64,000 nucleotides of DNA from Leptospira kemamanensis (GTDB lineage: Bacteria > Spirochaetota > Leptospiria > Leptospirales > Leptospiraceae), in assembly GCF_004769665.1 (NCBI RefSeq), contig NZ_RQGG01000019.1, positions 72,668 through 136,667 on the forward strand, given 5' to 3'. Position 1 is the first letter of the stretch, and the number at the start of each line of letters is the position of its first letter. Shown piece by piece: positions 27,672 to 36,209 of this stretch. The position numbers were made by a program, and so were the translations under genes. A model generated the notes under the pieces. It was given only the letters and a program-made list of their open reading frames with translations, was not told where the DNA came from and did not search any database.

Positions 27672-28621
27672 GAATACATCCTTTGTGCAATCCTTGCACC
27701 ATATGTGATGAGAAAAGAAGAACCTGCTCTACGGAACACATCCCAAGTTTCTCTGAGACCATCTTCAAAATCTAAAAAACCTTCTTTGGCTAAATACACT
27801 AAACTAGCATACTCTCCACTCACTTGGTAAGCACCAGTTGGGAGTCCAGTTTTTTCTTTGATAGGACCAATTAAGTCAATAGCTGTCATACCTGGTTTTA
27901 CCATGAGTAAATCAGCACCTTCTTCTTTATCTCGAATAGATGTATGAATGGCGGTATCTCTATCTCTTACGTCCAATTGATAACCACTTCTGTCGCCAAA
28001 CTGTGGTGAGGAGTCGGCAGCACCTCGGAATGGGCCATAAAAATGACTTTTGAATTTGGTGGAGTAACTCATGATGGGAACATGAGAATGGTTGTTTTCA
28101 TCTAATATCTTTCTGTGAGATGCCACCCTTCCATCCATCATATCACTCGGTGCAATACCATCAGCACCAGCATCTGCATAAATTAAAGCAAGTTCGGATA
28201 ACCGATGTAAGGTTAATTTTAAATCAATGGTTCCTTGTGGATGAAAATGGCAACAATGCCCTGTTGTTGTCACGGAGCAGATACAGGTATCTAACCATAA
28301 AAACATTTCTGGAAAAGTTTTTTTAATCGCACTGATATTTGTTTGGTAAAACTCTTTGGAGAAATCTGTATCAGATTTCGCACTTGGTACCATAAAGAGC
28401 AAAAATTGCGAAACACCAGCTTTTAGATCAGATTCGATTTGTGTGAAGATCGACTTGTTTGTTTCCCGATACACTTCTGGTAAACCTTTGATGGGTTCTT
28501 TTTCTGTCAGACCTTCCACTAAAAAAAGAGGTTGGATCATTTTGTTAGCATTTAAAGAACCAGATTCACTCAAATGGCGAAGGAATTTGTTGGAACGTAA
28601 ACGAAGAGTATGTTTTTTCAT
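27668..28621 (-). CDS. hemB: delta-aminolevulinic acid dehydratase (porphobilinogen synthase)
   Basis: HemB condenses two aminolevulinates to porphobilinogen. The 317-residue protein has the first Schiff-base Lys in [15 protein letters not shown] and the second in [10 protein letters not shown]. The [14 protein letters not shown] stretch carries Cys residues in the zinc-site position, so the enzyme may be of the zinc type. ATG 28621 overlaps the previous stop (ATGA); a longer reading from 28645 has no support. Confidence 0.95.
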   Translation of the reverse strand: MKKHTLRLRSNKFLRHLSESGSLNANKMIQPLFLVEGLTEKEPIKGLPEVYRETNKSIFTQIESDLKAGVSQFLLFMVPSAKSDTDFSKEFYQTNISAIKKTFPEMFLWLDTCICSVTTTGHCCHFHPQGTIDLKLTLHRLSELALIYADAGADGIAPSDMMDGRVASHRKILDENNHSHVPIMSYSTKFKSHFYGPFRGAADSSPQFGDRSGYQLDVRDRDTAIHTSIRDKEEGADLLMVKPGMTAIDLIGPIKEKTGLPTGAYQVSGEYASLVYLAKEGFLDFEDGLRETWDVFRRAGSSFLITYGARIAQRMYS

Positions 28622-30171
28622 GGTTTGATATACCTTTCCACCCAAGATTCAAAAGATAAGGAAACAAAAACTTTGTTATTGGAGCCTTCTTCACCTAGCG
28701 CGTGTTTTATTTTATGAAATGTAGAACCTGGTCCTACGAAATGAATGACATTCAAAAGTTCAGGGTAACGTTTGGTCACGATATCAAATTCGGATCCGCT
28801 CCTCCAGTAAGCTGCTTTGATCTTAGATGGATCAAAGGGAATGGGGATTTCAGGTGCCGATACAAAGTAAGTGGGAACCACGGGATAAACACTGGAATGT
28901 TGATCCGAATCCATATGGGTGAGTTTAACAAACTTGGGTTTTCGCCCTAAGATGGATTCAATTTCGGGAGGTTCACTTTCGCCTAGACCATCACAGGTTC
29001 CATTCACCCAAAAACCCCGAAGTGCAAGGTCCTTCCAAGTGGAAAGACCAGCGGACCAAAGGATTTGGTTACTTGGATTGACTGATAAATCTAAAGGAAA
29101 TGCATACCCTCGAGATACAAATACATCGACATCTTTGGGAATCGAATAGGTGAGTCGTTCTCTTTGTCTAGCCGCCATTTTAGCGTTAGGTGGCCAAACT
29201 TCCTCTTTGGAGAAAGATAGTTTTGGGCTATCCGAAAGTTCTTTGGTATATAGGACTTTTCCATCTTCTGTAATCCCTCGAATAAAAGTGATTTTTCCAT
29301 AATCCCTTTGTAAAACGGAGACTCCAATTTTTTGGTGGCAACCCCCACCGTACTCGGATAAAATTTTTCTCTCTTCTTCCGCTGTTAGTTGAGATTCTGG
29401 ATCAGAGATTTCTCGTAATAACGTTTCTAGATGTTTGTCTTCTTTTCTGATTTCTGCACATAACGCTCCTTGTGCGGGAGCACTTGGAAAAATGGAAGAA
29501 GGTAACACCATAAACAGCGAAAGATTTAATGTATCCCGGATTAGTTGTTTGATCTCTTTTAGTTCCGGTAAGAGGTTTTCTTTGTCTTGGAAATTTAAGA
29601 TGCGATCTAAGGCAGCTTTTGCGACTAAAATCCCACCCGATTCATGGTCCAAATACTTACGAAGCCTTGTTTGGATATTTCCTCGAACGGATTCGATTTT
29701 GAGTTCAAACTGATTGATGGGAGTAGGGAAGTAGTTTTTTAAAAATTCTTTGATATGGTATTCTCTTCTTGGTGAAGAAGTTAAAATGGTGATTTCATTT
29801 GGTAAGTTGATCCATTTATTTTTTTTGAAAAGAAGGACATCTCTTACATCTTCTCTTCGGAGAATTGGTATCAGAGTCGTTTCTTTTCTTTCCTTAAGAT
29901 CCATATCTTTAAATGAATGGATCACAATATCAACTTTATGTTGTAGTAAGTCTTCTTGTAAATCTTTGGTAAAAATCCCTTGTCCCGCAAATTGCCAAAG
30001 AGGAGTGGTAAGGTCTTTGTCTCCCGTGGATTCCCGAAAAACAGTTTCGAAATTTAGGTCTTTGTTTTTTTCTTTTAAAGCATAGGTGGCAGTGTGAACT
30101 TGAATGCGAGAGAGTAGGGAGGATCTTCCTCCTATTTTGATTGTTTCAGACAAGTAAATCTTCCCATCCAT
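28618..30171 (-). CDS. hemC: HemC with C-terminal HemD-like domain (porphobilinogen deaminase / uroporphyrinogen-III synthase fusion)
   Basis: The first 310 residues are porphobilinogen deaminase: IKIGGRSSLLSRIQV, HSFKDMD, the SSPRRE block, PAPAQGALC in altered form, and the dipyrromethane-cofactor Cys in EYGGGCHQKIG. About 190 residues follow, with DVFVSRGYAFPLDL, WVNGTCDGLGE, AYWRSGSEFD and IHFVGPGSTFHKIK. These look like a diverged uroporphyrinogen-III synthase. No other hemD is in the operon, so a bifunctional protein is the simplest reading. A TTG at 30153 is an alternative start. It overlaps hemA by 26 bp. Confidence 0.9.
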   Translation of the reverse strand: MDGKIYLSETIKIGGRSSLLSRIQVHTATYALKEKNKDLNFETVFRESTGDKDLTTPLWQFAGQGIFTKDLQEDLLQHKVDIVIHSFKDMDLKERKETTLIPILRREDVRDVLLFKKNKWINLPNEITILTSSPRREYHIKEFLKNYFPTPINQFELKIESVRGNIQTRLRKYLDHESGGILVAKAALDRILNFQDKENLLPELKEIKQLIRDTLNLSLFMVLPSSIFPSAPAQGALCAEIRKEDKHLETLLREISDPESQLTAEEERKILSEYGGGCHQKIGVSVLQRDYGKITFIRGITEDGKVLYTKELSDSPKLSFSKEEVWPPNAKMAARQRERLTYSIPKDVDVFVSRGYAFPLDLSVNPSNQILWSAGLSTWKDLALRGFWVNGTCDGLGESEPPEIESILGRKPKFVKLTHMDSDQHSSVYPVVPTYFVSAPEIPIPFDPSKIKAAYWRSGSEFDIVTKRYPELLNVIHFVGPGSTFHKIKHALGEEGSNNKVFVSLSFESWVERYIKP

Positions 30172-31024
30172 TCATAATATGTATTTGTTCTTCTTCCCGT
30201 TCTCTTGTGAGTTCTGTCAGAAAGTATTGTAAATCCATTTTCACAGATTGAATTTGTTCGTCAGTTTCTTGTAAGTCATTCAGAATTTGGGAAAGAGGGA
30301 TATAGTGATCATATCCTTTGTTTTCACTCGAATTTTCTCTAAAGTCAAGGATGAGAGAGGAAGATTTTATCATCTCATCCCAGTTAAATGGTAAAAAACT
30401 AGAAGCAATCACGATGGCTTCATTTTTCGGTTGGTAATCTTCCCAATGATAGGTAGTAATGTTTGGATAGATTTGGTTTAGTTCTGTTAATCGATTTTGG
30501 TTTCTACCAATCAAACGAACTTGTTTTTGTTTGGAGACAAGGTAAGGTAAAATGGAGTCCACCAGTTTTCCCGTTCCTAGGAGTGTGACAACTTTATGAT
30601 TTTGTAAATAAGACTCGGTAACACTTCCGTAAGTTTGTCTTCCAATCCCGGTAAGGTATTTGGATCGAATTTGTTTTGTTTGTTCTAAGATTTGGTCTCG
30701 CAAGCGAAGAAGAGACAATGCAAACGTGGAACCACAAGTGTTTTCTTCGCGGAAACGATCGCGAAACTGAGCTTGGATTTCGGATTCTCCCAAGAGTTTG
30801 GAACGTAAACCTGCAACCACTTCCAATAAAAAGCGATAGGCTTCGTAACCGTGGTAAATTTCCCATCCATCCAAAAATCGTTCCCTTCCTTCTTCCAAGG
30901 GAAAAATCCTCTTATCCGTGAAAACAAGAGTCCGCTGGCATGTCTGCCAAACCTCTAGGCGAGAATCGTCTAAGGTTTTGGGTTTCGGATCAGTTGTATG
31001 GAGTAGAATCAGGTTTGACCACAT
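30146..31024 (-). CDS. hemA: glutamyl-tRNA reductase, short form
   Basis: HemA reduces glutamyl-tRNA to glutamate-1-semialdehyde. The catalytic Cys is in VWQTCQRTLVF (TCNRxE in others). The block LRSKLLGESEIQAQF and the NADPH domain (TLLGTGKLVDSI, VRLIGRNQNRL) follow. At 292 residues it is about 120 shorter than usual, because the long spinal helix and C-terminal dimerisation domain are largely missing. It is the first gene of the heme operon; a HemR-like box and a promoter lie just upstream. Confidence 0.88.
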   Translation of the reverse strand: MWSNLILLHTTDPKPKTLDDSRLEVWQTCQRTLVFTDKRIFPLEEGRERFLDGWEIYHGYEAYRFLLEVVAGLRSKLLGESEIQAQFRDRFREENTCGSTFALSLLRLRDQILEQTKQIRSKYLTGIGRQTYGSVTESYLQNHKVVTLLGTGKLVDSILPYLVSKQKQVRLIGRNQNRLTELNQIYPNITTYHWEDYQPKNEAIVIASSFLPFNWDEMIKSSSLILDFRENSSENKGYDHYIPLSQILNDLQETDEQIQSVKMDLQYFLTELTREREEEQIHIMNGWEDLLV

Positions 31025-31030
31025 AATTTT

Positions 31031-31071
31031 ATTCTATCAAATACAATCTTGTAACTGTCACAAGATTGTCA
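31031..31071 (-). promoter_or_regulatory. hemA promoter with HemR-type hem box (TGACA-N6-TGACA)
   Basis: On the minus strand TGACA-ATCTTG-TGACA lies at 31071-31056, matching the direct-repeat box I recall as reported for the leptospiral OmpR-like regulator HemR upstream of hemA. A likely -10, TAGAAT, is at 31036-31031. The downstream TGACA occupies the -35 position 17-18 bp away, as expected for an activator replacing a weak -35. The box also lies within a perfect 10-bp inverted repeat (ACAATCTTGT/ACAAGATTGT, 31043-31069). Confidence 0.85.
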
Positions 31072-31132
31072 GTTCCTAAAAAAATAAAATGCGATATTGA
31101 TACTAAATCTCAATTACTAGAAGGAGAATCGG

Positions 31133-31513
31133 ATGGAAAAAGAAAATTGGAAAAAGAATCTAACCCCTCTGCAATACCAAGTGACAAGAGAAAAAGGCAC
31201 CGAACGGCCGTTCACTGGCGAATACTATGCACACAAAGAAAAAGGTACATATCTTTGTGTTTGTTGTGGAGAAGCTTTGTTTTCCTCTGATACCAAATAT
31301 GATTCAGGCAGTGGTTGGCCTAGTTATTATGAACCAGTTCGAAAAGAAGCCATAGCTACCGAAACCGACAAAACTCATGGGATGGTGCGAACCGAAATCA
31401 TGTGCCAAAATTGTGGAGCCCATTTGGGTCATGTGTTCCCTGATGGACCTCAACCGACGGGACTTCGTTATTGTGTGAATTCTGCTTCCCTAAAATTTCA
31501 AAAAGCGGACTGA
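31133..31513 (+). CDS. msrB: peptide-methionine (R)-S-oxide reductase
   Basis: MsrB repairs oxidised methionine (R isomer). In this 126-residue protein the catalytic Cys114 is in RYCVNSASL. The structural zinc is held by two CxxC pairs (Cys42/45 and Cys91/94), and [10 protein letters not shown] is conserved. The ATG has AAGGAG upstream. It is divergent from hemA and shares the upstream region carrying the hem box. No msrA is adjacent. Confidence 0.96.
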   Translation: MEKENWKKNLTPLQYQVTREKGTERPFTGEYYAHKEKGTYLCVCCGEALFSSDTKYDSGSGWPSYYEPVRKEAIATETDKTHGMVRTEIMCQNCGAHLGHVFPDGPQPTGLRYCVNSASLKFQKAD

Positions 31514-31537
31514 ATCGATCCATTTGAACAAAACGTA

Positions 31538-31567
31538 CGGTAGTGACAACACTACCGATTTGTTTTT
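31538..31567. terminator. bidirectional terminator after msrB
   Basis: CGGTAGTG-ACAA-CACTACCG gives a perfect 8-bp stem with a tetraloop, followed by ATTTGTTTTT on the plus strand. On the minus strand it is followed by GTACGTTTTG. It separates msrB from the convergent small gene that ends at 31566. Confidence 0.85.
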
Positions 31568-32012
31568 AGTCTTGTAACCAAGATACTTCTTCACAACTTT
31601 CCCATTTGCCTGCTGTTTGTCCTCGGTTTAGGGTAGAGGAGGAAATCTCTCCCCGAAGGTTTACTTTGCGGACAATTTGTTTGGCAAGGGACGAATAATG
31701 AAGGGCTTCGCAACTATGGCCTAACTTTGTTTCTAAGTTTGCCATTTGGAATAATAACTGTGCGTTGCCTTCCGAATCTTTCATACCAATGGATTGTTTC
31801 AGGAGGATGGCTTTCTTTAAATCCTCTCTGGCAGAGAGGTAATCCCCCGTTTTTACTTTTTGAGAGGATCTTTCTTCCAATTGGGAAATGACAGCAGGAA
31901 TCCGTGACAGACGTGTTTGTTCCAAGATTTCCGAAACGGTTTGGTCTAGGCTTGTGTCTGCCCACAATCCATGGGAAATGATGAAAAAAAGTGCGAAATG
32001 GGTAATCTTCAT
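31566..32012 (-). CDS. small exported TPR-like protein
   Basis: The 148-residue protein has a signal peptide (MKITHFALFFIISHGLWA) and helical TPR-like repeats (KVKTGDYLSAREDLKKAIL; LETKLGHSCEALHYSSLAK). The frame is open back to 32369, but that stretch covers the rnpB gene on the other strand. The ATG at 32012 with its signal peptide is therefore the real start. The function is unknown. Confidence 0.75.
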   Translation of the reverse strand: MKITHFALFFIISHGLWADTSLDQTVSEILEQTRLSRIPAVISQLEERSSQKVKTGDYLSAREDLKKAILLKQSIGMKDSEGNAQLLFQMANLETKLGHSCEALHYSSLAKQIVRKVNLRGEISSSTLNRGQTAGKWESCEEVSWLQD

Positions 32013-32116
32013 ACGCTTGGTCCTTGGCTTTTTCAATTCACTGATCAAATTGCATAAATTGTGCCAATGGTTCGAAATACTCCTCGACGGCGAAAGAATG
32101 TGCAATTCTATGAAAG

Positions 32117-32467
32117 AGACTCTGGCCGAGCGATCGCCTTTTTTCTTCCCACTGGAAGGAAGGGGGAGGAAAGTCCGGACACTAGGGGACAATCGGACCA
32201 AGTAATGCTTGGGCTTTTTCTTTCTAGAAATAGGAAGGAAGGGACGGAAAGTGCAACAGAAAGAATACCGCCTACTCTTTGGTAGGTAAGGGTGAAATGG
32301 TGGGGTAAGAGCCCACCGCTTTGTTTGTAAAAACAAAGGCTTGGTAAACCCTCCGATGTGCAATCTCAAGTAAACAACCGTTATGAGCCTGTCCCGCCAG
32401 GTTGTGGGTAGAGAGCATTAGATAAATGATCGCCTAAAACAGAATCCGGCTTACGGGCCAGAGTCAC
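32117..32467 (+). ncRNA. rnpB: RNase P RNA (bacterial type A)
   Basis: About 351 nt. The closing helix P1 is GACTCTGGCC (32118-32127) with GGCCAGAGTC (32456-32465). The conserved core is clear: GAGGAAAGTCCGGAC on the 5' side, ACAGAA..ACCGCC in the middle, GGTAAGGGTGAAA, GTAAGAGCCCACCG, and GATAAATGATCGCC plus ACAGAATCCGGCTTAC at the 3' side. Eight T residues at 32468-32475 follow P1 and probably end transcription. The 3' end is overlapped antisense by the stop region of the NERD gene. Confidence 0.97.
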
Positions 32468-34010
32468 TTTTTTTTAAAATGCCTTGGATCACATCTTCTT
32501 CGTTTGGTGGATAAAAAACACAAACCAAACTTCTAATTTTCAAAATGGTTTCTGCTAAAATTGTTTTGGTTTCCGTTAGGTGCCAATCTTCAAAACCAAT
32601 CAAAATCCCACAGGTTTCTTCCATTCCTGCAAAATCTTTGTAATGATAATGACGCATCTCGTTTTCTGTTAAAAATTGTTTTAGACCATTGGTTTGGATG
32701 GATTCTTCCGACCGATACAAAACAACAATCTCATCGTTTTCAATTTCTAAGACTTTTTTTGCATATCCATAACACCACCGAATTTGATCTGTTAGGTCCT
32801 CATCGTTTTTGATGAATTGAATGTCGGACAAATTATTCTGCACTGGTGATTCTGAAAAATCATTTAGGAGTGCATTGGCAAAATTGACGATCTCAGGTGA
32901 ATTTCGAATGTTTCGTTTGATGTCCCAGACATGTTGAGGTAAAGTTTGAATGTAATCCAAAAAAGGAATGGATGTGTATTTGAGTCGTCTGGAGACAAAA
33001 AGAATCCATTCTTTTTCTTCCCAAAAGAATTTGGAAAGGTACAATAAAATGCCTTTGTTTGGTTCTTCCTTGAGTGACTCTTCAATTCCATCAGCGATGA
33101 GGATATCAATATGGTTATGATTGATTTCTTTGTAGTGAGAGATCAGTTCGATATTGTTTTTTTCTGGGATTTGGGAAAGTTCTTCCTTCCAAATTTCGTA
33201 CAAGGCTTTTGCCCCTTGCCATAATAAAACTTTTTTACCTTTTCTGGCATATTGTAAGGCAAGTTCTCCACATAAAATGGATTTCCCAGAACCGGGACTT
33301 CCATAAATTAAATTATGCGAATATTTGGTAATGCCTTGGACAAGGGAAAATTGTTCTTTTGTCAAAAACAAAAGATTCTCTTCTTCTTTTTCTTTATGAG
33401 AACGAAAGGTTTGAAAGAAGTTGAGATTTTTTTTGATGATTTCATGTGCTTTTACCATTACAGAATCTGGTAAGGGCTCTCTGCCAGACCTGTAAAAAAT
33501 GGATTCTAATACGGAGTTGAGACTTGTTTCGTCTCCCACTTCCTTCCCACCAAACACAAATAAGTTTTGGTCTTTCGGAAGATGGAATTCTTTCCTTTCG
33601 TTTTTTAAAAAGAAAATGGCACTATCATAGTATTCCTTGGGAAATAAATCCACAAGTTGGTTGTGGTTTTTAAAAAACTCACGAATGATTTCTCTTTGTG
33701 TGGTCACTTGTTCGATCGGGTTTTTATAGGATTTGCCTTCGACAGGCTCCCATTCTCTTCCCCGTACATTATAAAATTCCCATTCCCCTTTTTTTTGTCT
33801 CCACCTCCCATTTTTTAATTCAATGGTGATGACTCCATATGGGGAAACGACAAGGAAATCAATTTCTCGCATGGGAACATCGGGTGTGATGAGGGTGAGG
33901 GAATAATAGATATTACAAGGGATTTCGATTTCTTTAGAAAAACGTTGGTAATAATGGGATTCGAGTGAGATATCTCTCGTTTTTCCGTGAAACTGTTTCG
34001 GATAAATCAT
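32451..34010 (-). CDS. NERD-domain protein with P-loop helicase-like domain
   Basis: A 519-residue protein. The N-terminal NERD nuclease-related domain has REIDFLVVSPYGVITIELKNG (the E-D...E-x-K nuclease pattern). A UvrD-like P-loop ATPase follows, with Walker A GSPGSGKS. Walker B is weak (ILIADGIEE), and the motif NIRNSPEIVNFA resembles motif IV of superfamily-1 helicases. The usual later motifs are hard to find, so motor activity is doubtful. Such proteins are linked to DNA repair or defence. The last six codons lie inside the rnpB 3' end. Confidence 0.82.
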   Translation of the reverse strand: MIYPKQFHGKTRDISLESHYYQRFSKEIEIPCNIYYSLTLITPDVPMREIDFLVVSPYGVITIELKNGRWRQKKGEWEFYNVRGREWEPVEGKSYKNPIEQVTTQREIIREFFKNHNQLVDLFPKEYYDSAIFFLKNERKEFHLPKDQNLFVFGGKEVGDETSLNSVLESIFYRSGREPLPDSVMVKAHEIIKKNLNFFQTFRSHKEKEEENLLFLTKEQFSLVQGITKYSHNLIYGSPGSGKSILCGELALQYARKGKKVLLWQGAKALYEIWKEELSQIPEKNNIELISHYKEINHNHIDILIADGIEESLKEEPNKGILLYLSKFFWEEKEWILFVSRRLKYTSIPFLDYIQTLPQHVWDIKRNIRNSPEIVNFANALLNDFSESPVQNNLSDIQFIKNDEDLTDQIRWCYGYAKKVLEIENDEIVVLYRSEESIQTNGLKQFLTENEMRHYHYKDFAGMEETCGILIGFEDWHLTETKTILAETILKIRSLVCVFYPPNEEDVIQGILKKSDSGP

Positions 34011-34054
34011 TTTTTTAGTTCAATTTACATCGTCTTGTTTGTTCTAATGACGAT

Positions 34055-34654
34055 ATGAAACGGATACCACAGACCTTGTTATTCTGCCTATTGTTTTGTT
34101 CCTGCGCGGGCGGAAATATCAAAATAAAGATCAATTCGGACCTATCTGGTGATTTGATCATCTACCAAAAAACGATCTCAAAAAAAGCGAAGGGGAGTTA
34201 TTTGGGTACGGGACTTACCGATCGAGGAGAGGTAGTCATCACTTTAAAAGAAAGATCCTATCAGTTTGGAAACTATACCCAAATGTCACCTCCTGGATTT
34301 CGATTCATCCAATTCACAGAAGGGGAAACAGCTGAGATCCAACTTGCCATCGATACAAGCCAAAACTCTGCCTTACTCAAAGCATTAGAGATTCACAAAG
34401 AAGAAATTGGTTCCATCTTACAAGAAGCTAAACTACGTGATGACTTACTGAGATTCAATACCCTTGTGGAATTCATCCAAATGGAAGTGCAGTTTCCTTT
34501 TTCAATTCAAAAAGTAAAATTTACAGAACCTAGGACTGCGGGTGAGTGGACGGTTCGTTTGGATAGTCCAAACAAAATGGTTCTCAATATTCCTTTGCAT
34601 GCTATATGGGCTGGAGAACACGCGTTAACGATTGTGCAGATTGTTCCCGAGTGA
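34055..34654 (+). CDS. hypothetical lipoprotein
   Basis: A 199-residue protein with a short lipoprotein signal, RIPQTLLFCLLFCSC, whose Ser-Cys cleavage site (Cys17) fits the permissive leptospiral lipobox. The mature part is mostly beta with one helical segment (LKALEIHKEEIGSILQEAKLRDDLL). It is divergent from the NERD gene (44 bp gap), and its stop is 3 bp from the end of the convergent sirC-like gene. The family is not recognised. Confidence 0.8.
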   Translation: MKRIPQTLLFCLLFCSCAGGNIKIKINSDLSGDLIIYQKTISKKAKGSYLGTGLTDRGEVVITLKERSYQFGNYTQMSPPGFRFIQFTEGETAEIQLAIDTSQNSALLKALEIHKEEIGSILQEAKLRDDLLRFNTLVEFIQMEVQFPFSIQKVKFTEPRTAGEWTVRLDSPNKMVLNIPLHAIWAGEHALTIVQIVPE

Positions 34655-34657
34655 AGA

Positions 34658-35245
34658 TTAAGCTTTGTGAAAGTATTCCGAATTCAATTTATGGACGATG
34701 TCTTTTAAAACCTTTCGTCTTTCTTCTTGGTTCGGAAGCAGTTCTTTTAAATTCCGTCTCATGGTGAAAATAGTTTCTAGGAGTTCATGATCTTCTTCTG
34801 GTAAAACTTCTTCAAAAAGTTTACGTAGAGTTGAGGATACACCAGCAAACATACCATCGGTGGAAATGGCAAATTGGATGGGACCCACAGTCACCGTAGA
34901 AGAGGAATAAAAGTCGCAGTTTTTCGGATCATCCACTGAATTCACCCAAATCCCTTTTTGTTTGGCCAGGGTTCGGAATTCTTGGTTCGTCTTAGGATCA
35001 CTTGTTGCTAAAAAAATAATATCTCGATGATTGAGATCGTCTTCTGTGACTGCTCTTGTTTCTTTTTTGATGGTAGGATATCTTTCTAAAAATGCTAAAA
35101 CATCTTCGCTATACGAGAGCGAGATCAAGTGAAGATGGGCACCCGTATGTTCGAGTCCCATCAATTTTTCCAAACAAGCATTCCCACCACCCACAATGAG
35201 AATGTTCCTAGCTTCTAAATTGAGAAAGATCGGATATTTTTTCAC
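34658..35245 (-). CDS. sirC: precorrin-2 dehydrogenase / sirohydrochlorin ferrochelatase
   Basis: A 195-residue protein like the N-terminal part of CysG and yeast Met8. It has the NAD loop ILIVGGGNACLEKL, the catalytic Asp in VNSVDDPKNCDFY, and the region GPIQFAISTDGMFAGVSSTLR. It turns precorrin-2 into sirohydrochlorin and perhaps siroheme, the cofactor of CysI. The GTG at 35245 (AGGG upstream) overlaps the cobA stop by 4 bp. A longer reading through cobA is rejected. Confidence 0.9.
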   Translation of the reverse strand: MKKYPIFLNLEARNILIVGGGNACLEKLMGLEHTGAHLHLISLSYSEDVLAFLERYPTIKKETRAVTEDDLNHRDIIFLATSDPKTNQEFRTLAKQKGIWVNSVDDPKNCDFYSSSTVTVGPIQFAISTDGMFAGVSSTLRKLFEEVLPEEDHELLETIFTMRRNLKELLPNQEERRKVLKDIVHKLNSEYFHKA

Positions 35246-36045
35246 ACGAGATTCCCTAAGTCTAAAAGGGAAGATGTTAGGAGATTTGATTTTGTTAAAG
35301 AATTTGTTTCGGATAATAAAGGACGAACCACTTCTCCCACATATAAAATGCCAGGGCCTTTTGTTTGTTTTTCTATGCCATCTAACATGGTTTTGGCGAG
35401 AGTGGAGGCGGTGTAAGTAACATTGGTTTGACCCGCATTTTCTAACAGGACAATCGGTGTGGTAGGTGGAACTCCTTTTTGTACGAGACGTTCTGCTAGT
35501 TCTTTTGTTTTTTGGCTTCCCATGAGAATGACAATGGTGCCAGGAAAATTTTCCATTCCGATCCAACTTTTTTCATCTTCTAGGATGGTATGCCCATCGA
35601 GGATAATGATCTGACGAGCGATGCCTCGCACTGTTAGCGAAATTCCCATTTCCGCTGCTCCCGTGGTCACTGAGCTCACACCTGGAATCACTTCATAGGG
35701 AATGGAGGCTGCCTCTAGGCTTTGGATTTCCTCTGACAATCGACCAAAGATGGACGCATCTCCACCTTTCAGGCGAACTACTTTTTTCCCTTGGCGTGCT
35801 CGTTCCACGAGGAGGGAATTGATTTCGGTTTGTGTGCGGTAATGTTCTCCTGAACGCTTTCCCACATACAGGATTTGGGCTGACTCGGGAAAAATATCTA
35901 AAAAACTAGGATCGAGTAAGGCGTCATAGAGGATCACCTCGGCCGATTCAATGCGTGATTTGCCACGAAGGGTCAAAAGGTCAATGGGACCTGGACCACC
36001 GCTCACGAAACTGACGAAACCCTGTTCTGTCTTATTGGAGGACAT
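35242..36045 (-). CDS. cobA: uroporphyrinogen-III C-methyltransferase
   Basis: This enzyme adds two methyl groups from SAM to uroporphyrinogen III to give precorrin-2, the entry to siroheme. The 267-residue protein has FVSGGPGPIDLLTLRG, the VRLKGGDASIFGR block, the VIPGVSSVTTGAAEMG loop and VILMGSQK. ATG 36045 is favoured; another in-frame ATG lies at 36063. It is divergent from cysJ, so siroheme supply and sulfite reductase are next to each other. Confidence 0.94.
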   Translation of the reverse strand: MSSNKTEQGFVSFVSGGPGPIDLLTLRGKSRIESAEVILYDALLDPSFLDIFPESAQILYVGKRSGEHYRTQTEINSLLVERARQGKKVVRLKGGDASIFGRLSEEIQSLEAASIPYEVIPGVSSVTTGAAEMGISLTVRGIARQIIILDGHTILEDEKSWIGMENFPGTIVILMGSQKTKELAERLVQKGVPPTTPIVLLENAGQTNVTYTASTLAKTMLDGIEKQTKGPGILYVGEVVRPLLSETNSLTKSNLLTSSLLDLGNLV

Positions 36046-36169
36046 ATCTGTTATACCTTGCAATCCTGCTGGAAATAGTCAAGTGATTGGCTAATTATTT
36101 CTACAAAATCTCCATTTTTTTAGTTTACTCGTCTCTAACCTCAGGAAAAGATTCAATTTATAAGACTTT

Positions 36170-36192
36170 TTGGATGTTTTACTGGAATCCAA
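36170..36192. promoter_or_regulatory. inverted repeat upstream of cysJ (possible operator)
   Basis: TTGGA-N13-TCCAA lies 18-40 bp before the cysJ start codon, within the 165-bp divergent region shared with cobA. A related inverted repeat precedes cysH. No regulator is known for it. Confidence 0.3.
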
Positions 36193-36209
36193 CACAAGCA
36201 TAGGTTTTT

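Noticed and set aside
32013..32369. Open reading extension upstream of the small exported TPR-like gene
   Set aside because: It covers rnpB on the opposite strand and is Ser/Arg/Lys-rich without domain character; a signal peptide begins at the ATG at 32012.
35246..35566. N-terminal extension of the sirC gene
   Set aside because: It lies wholly inside cobA in another frame; the NAD-binding fold starts right after GTG 35245.
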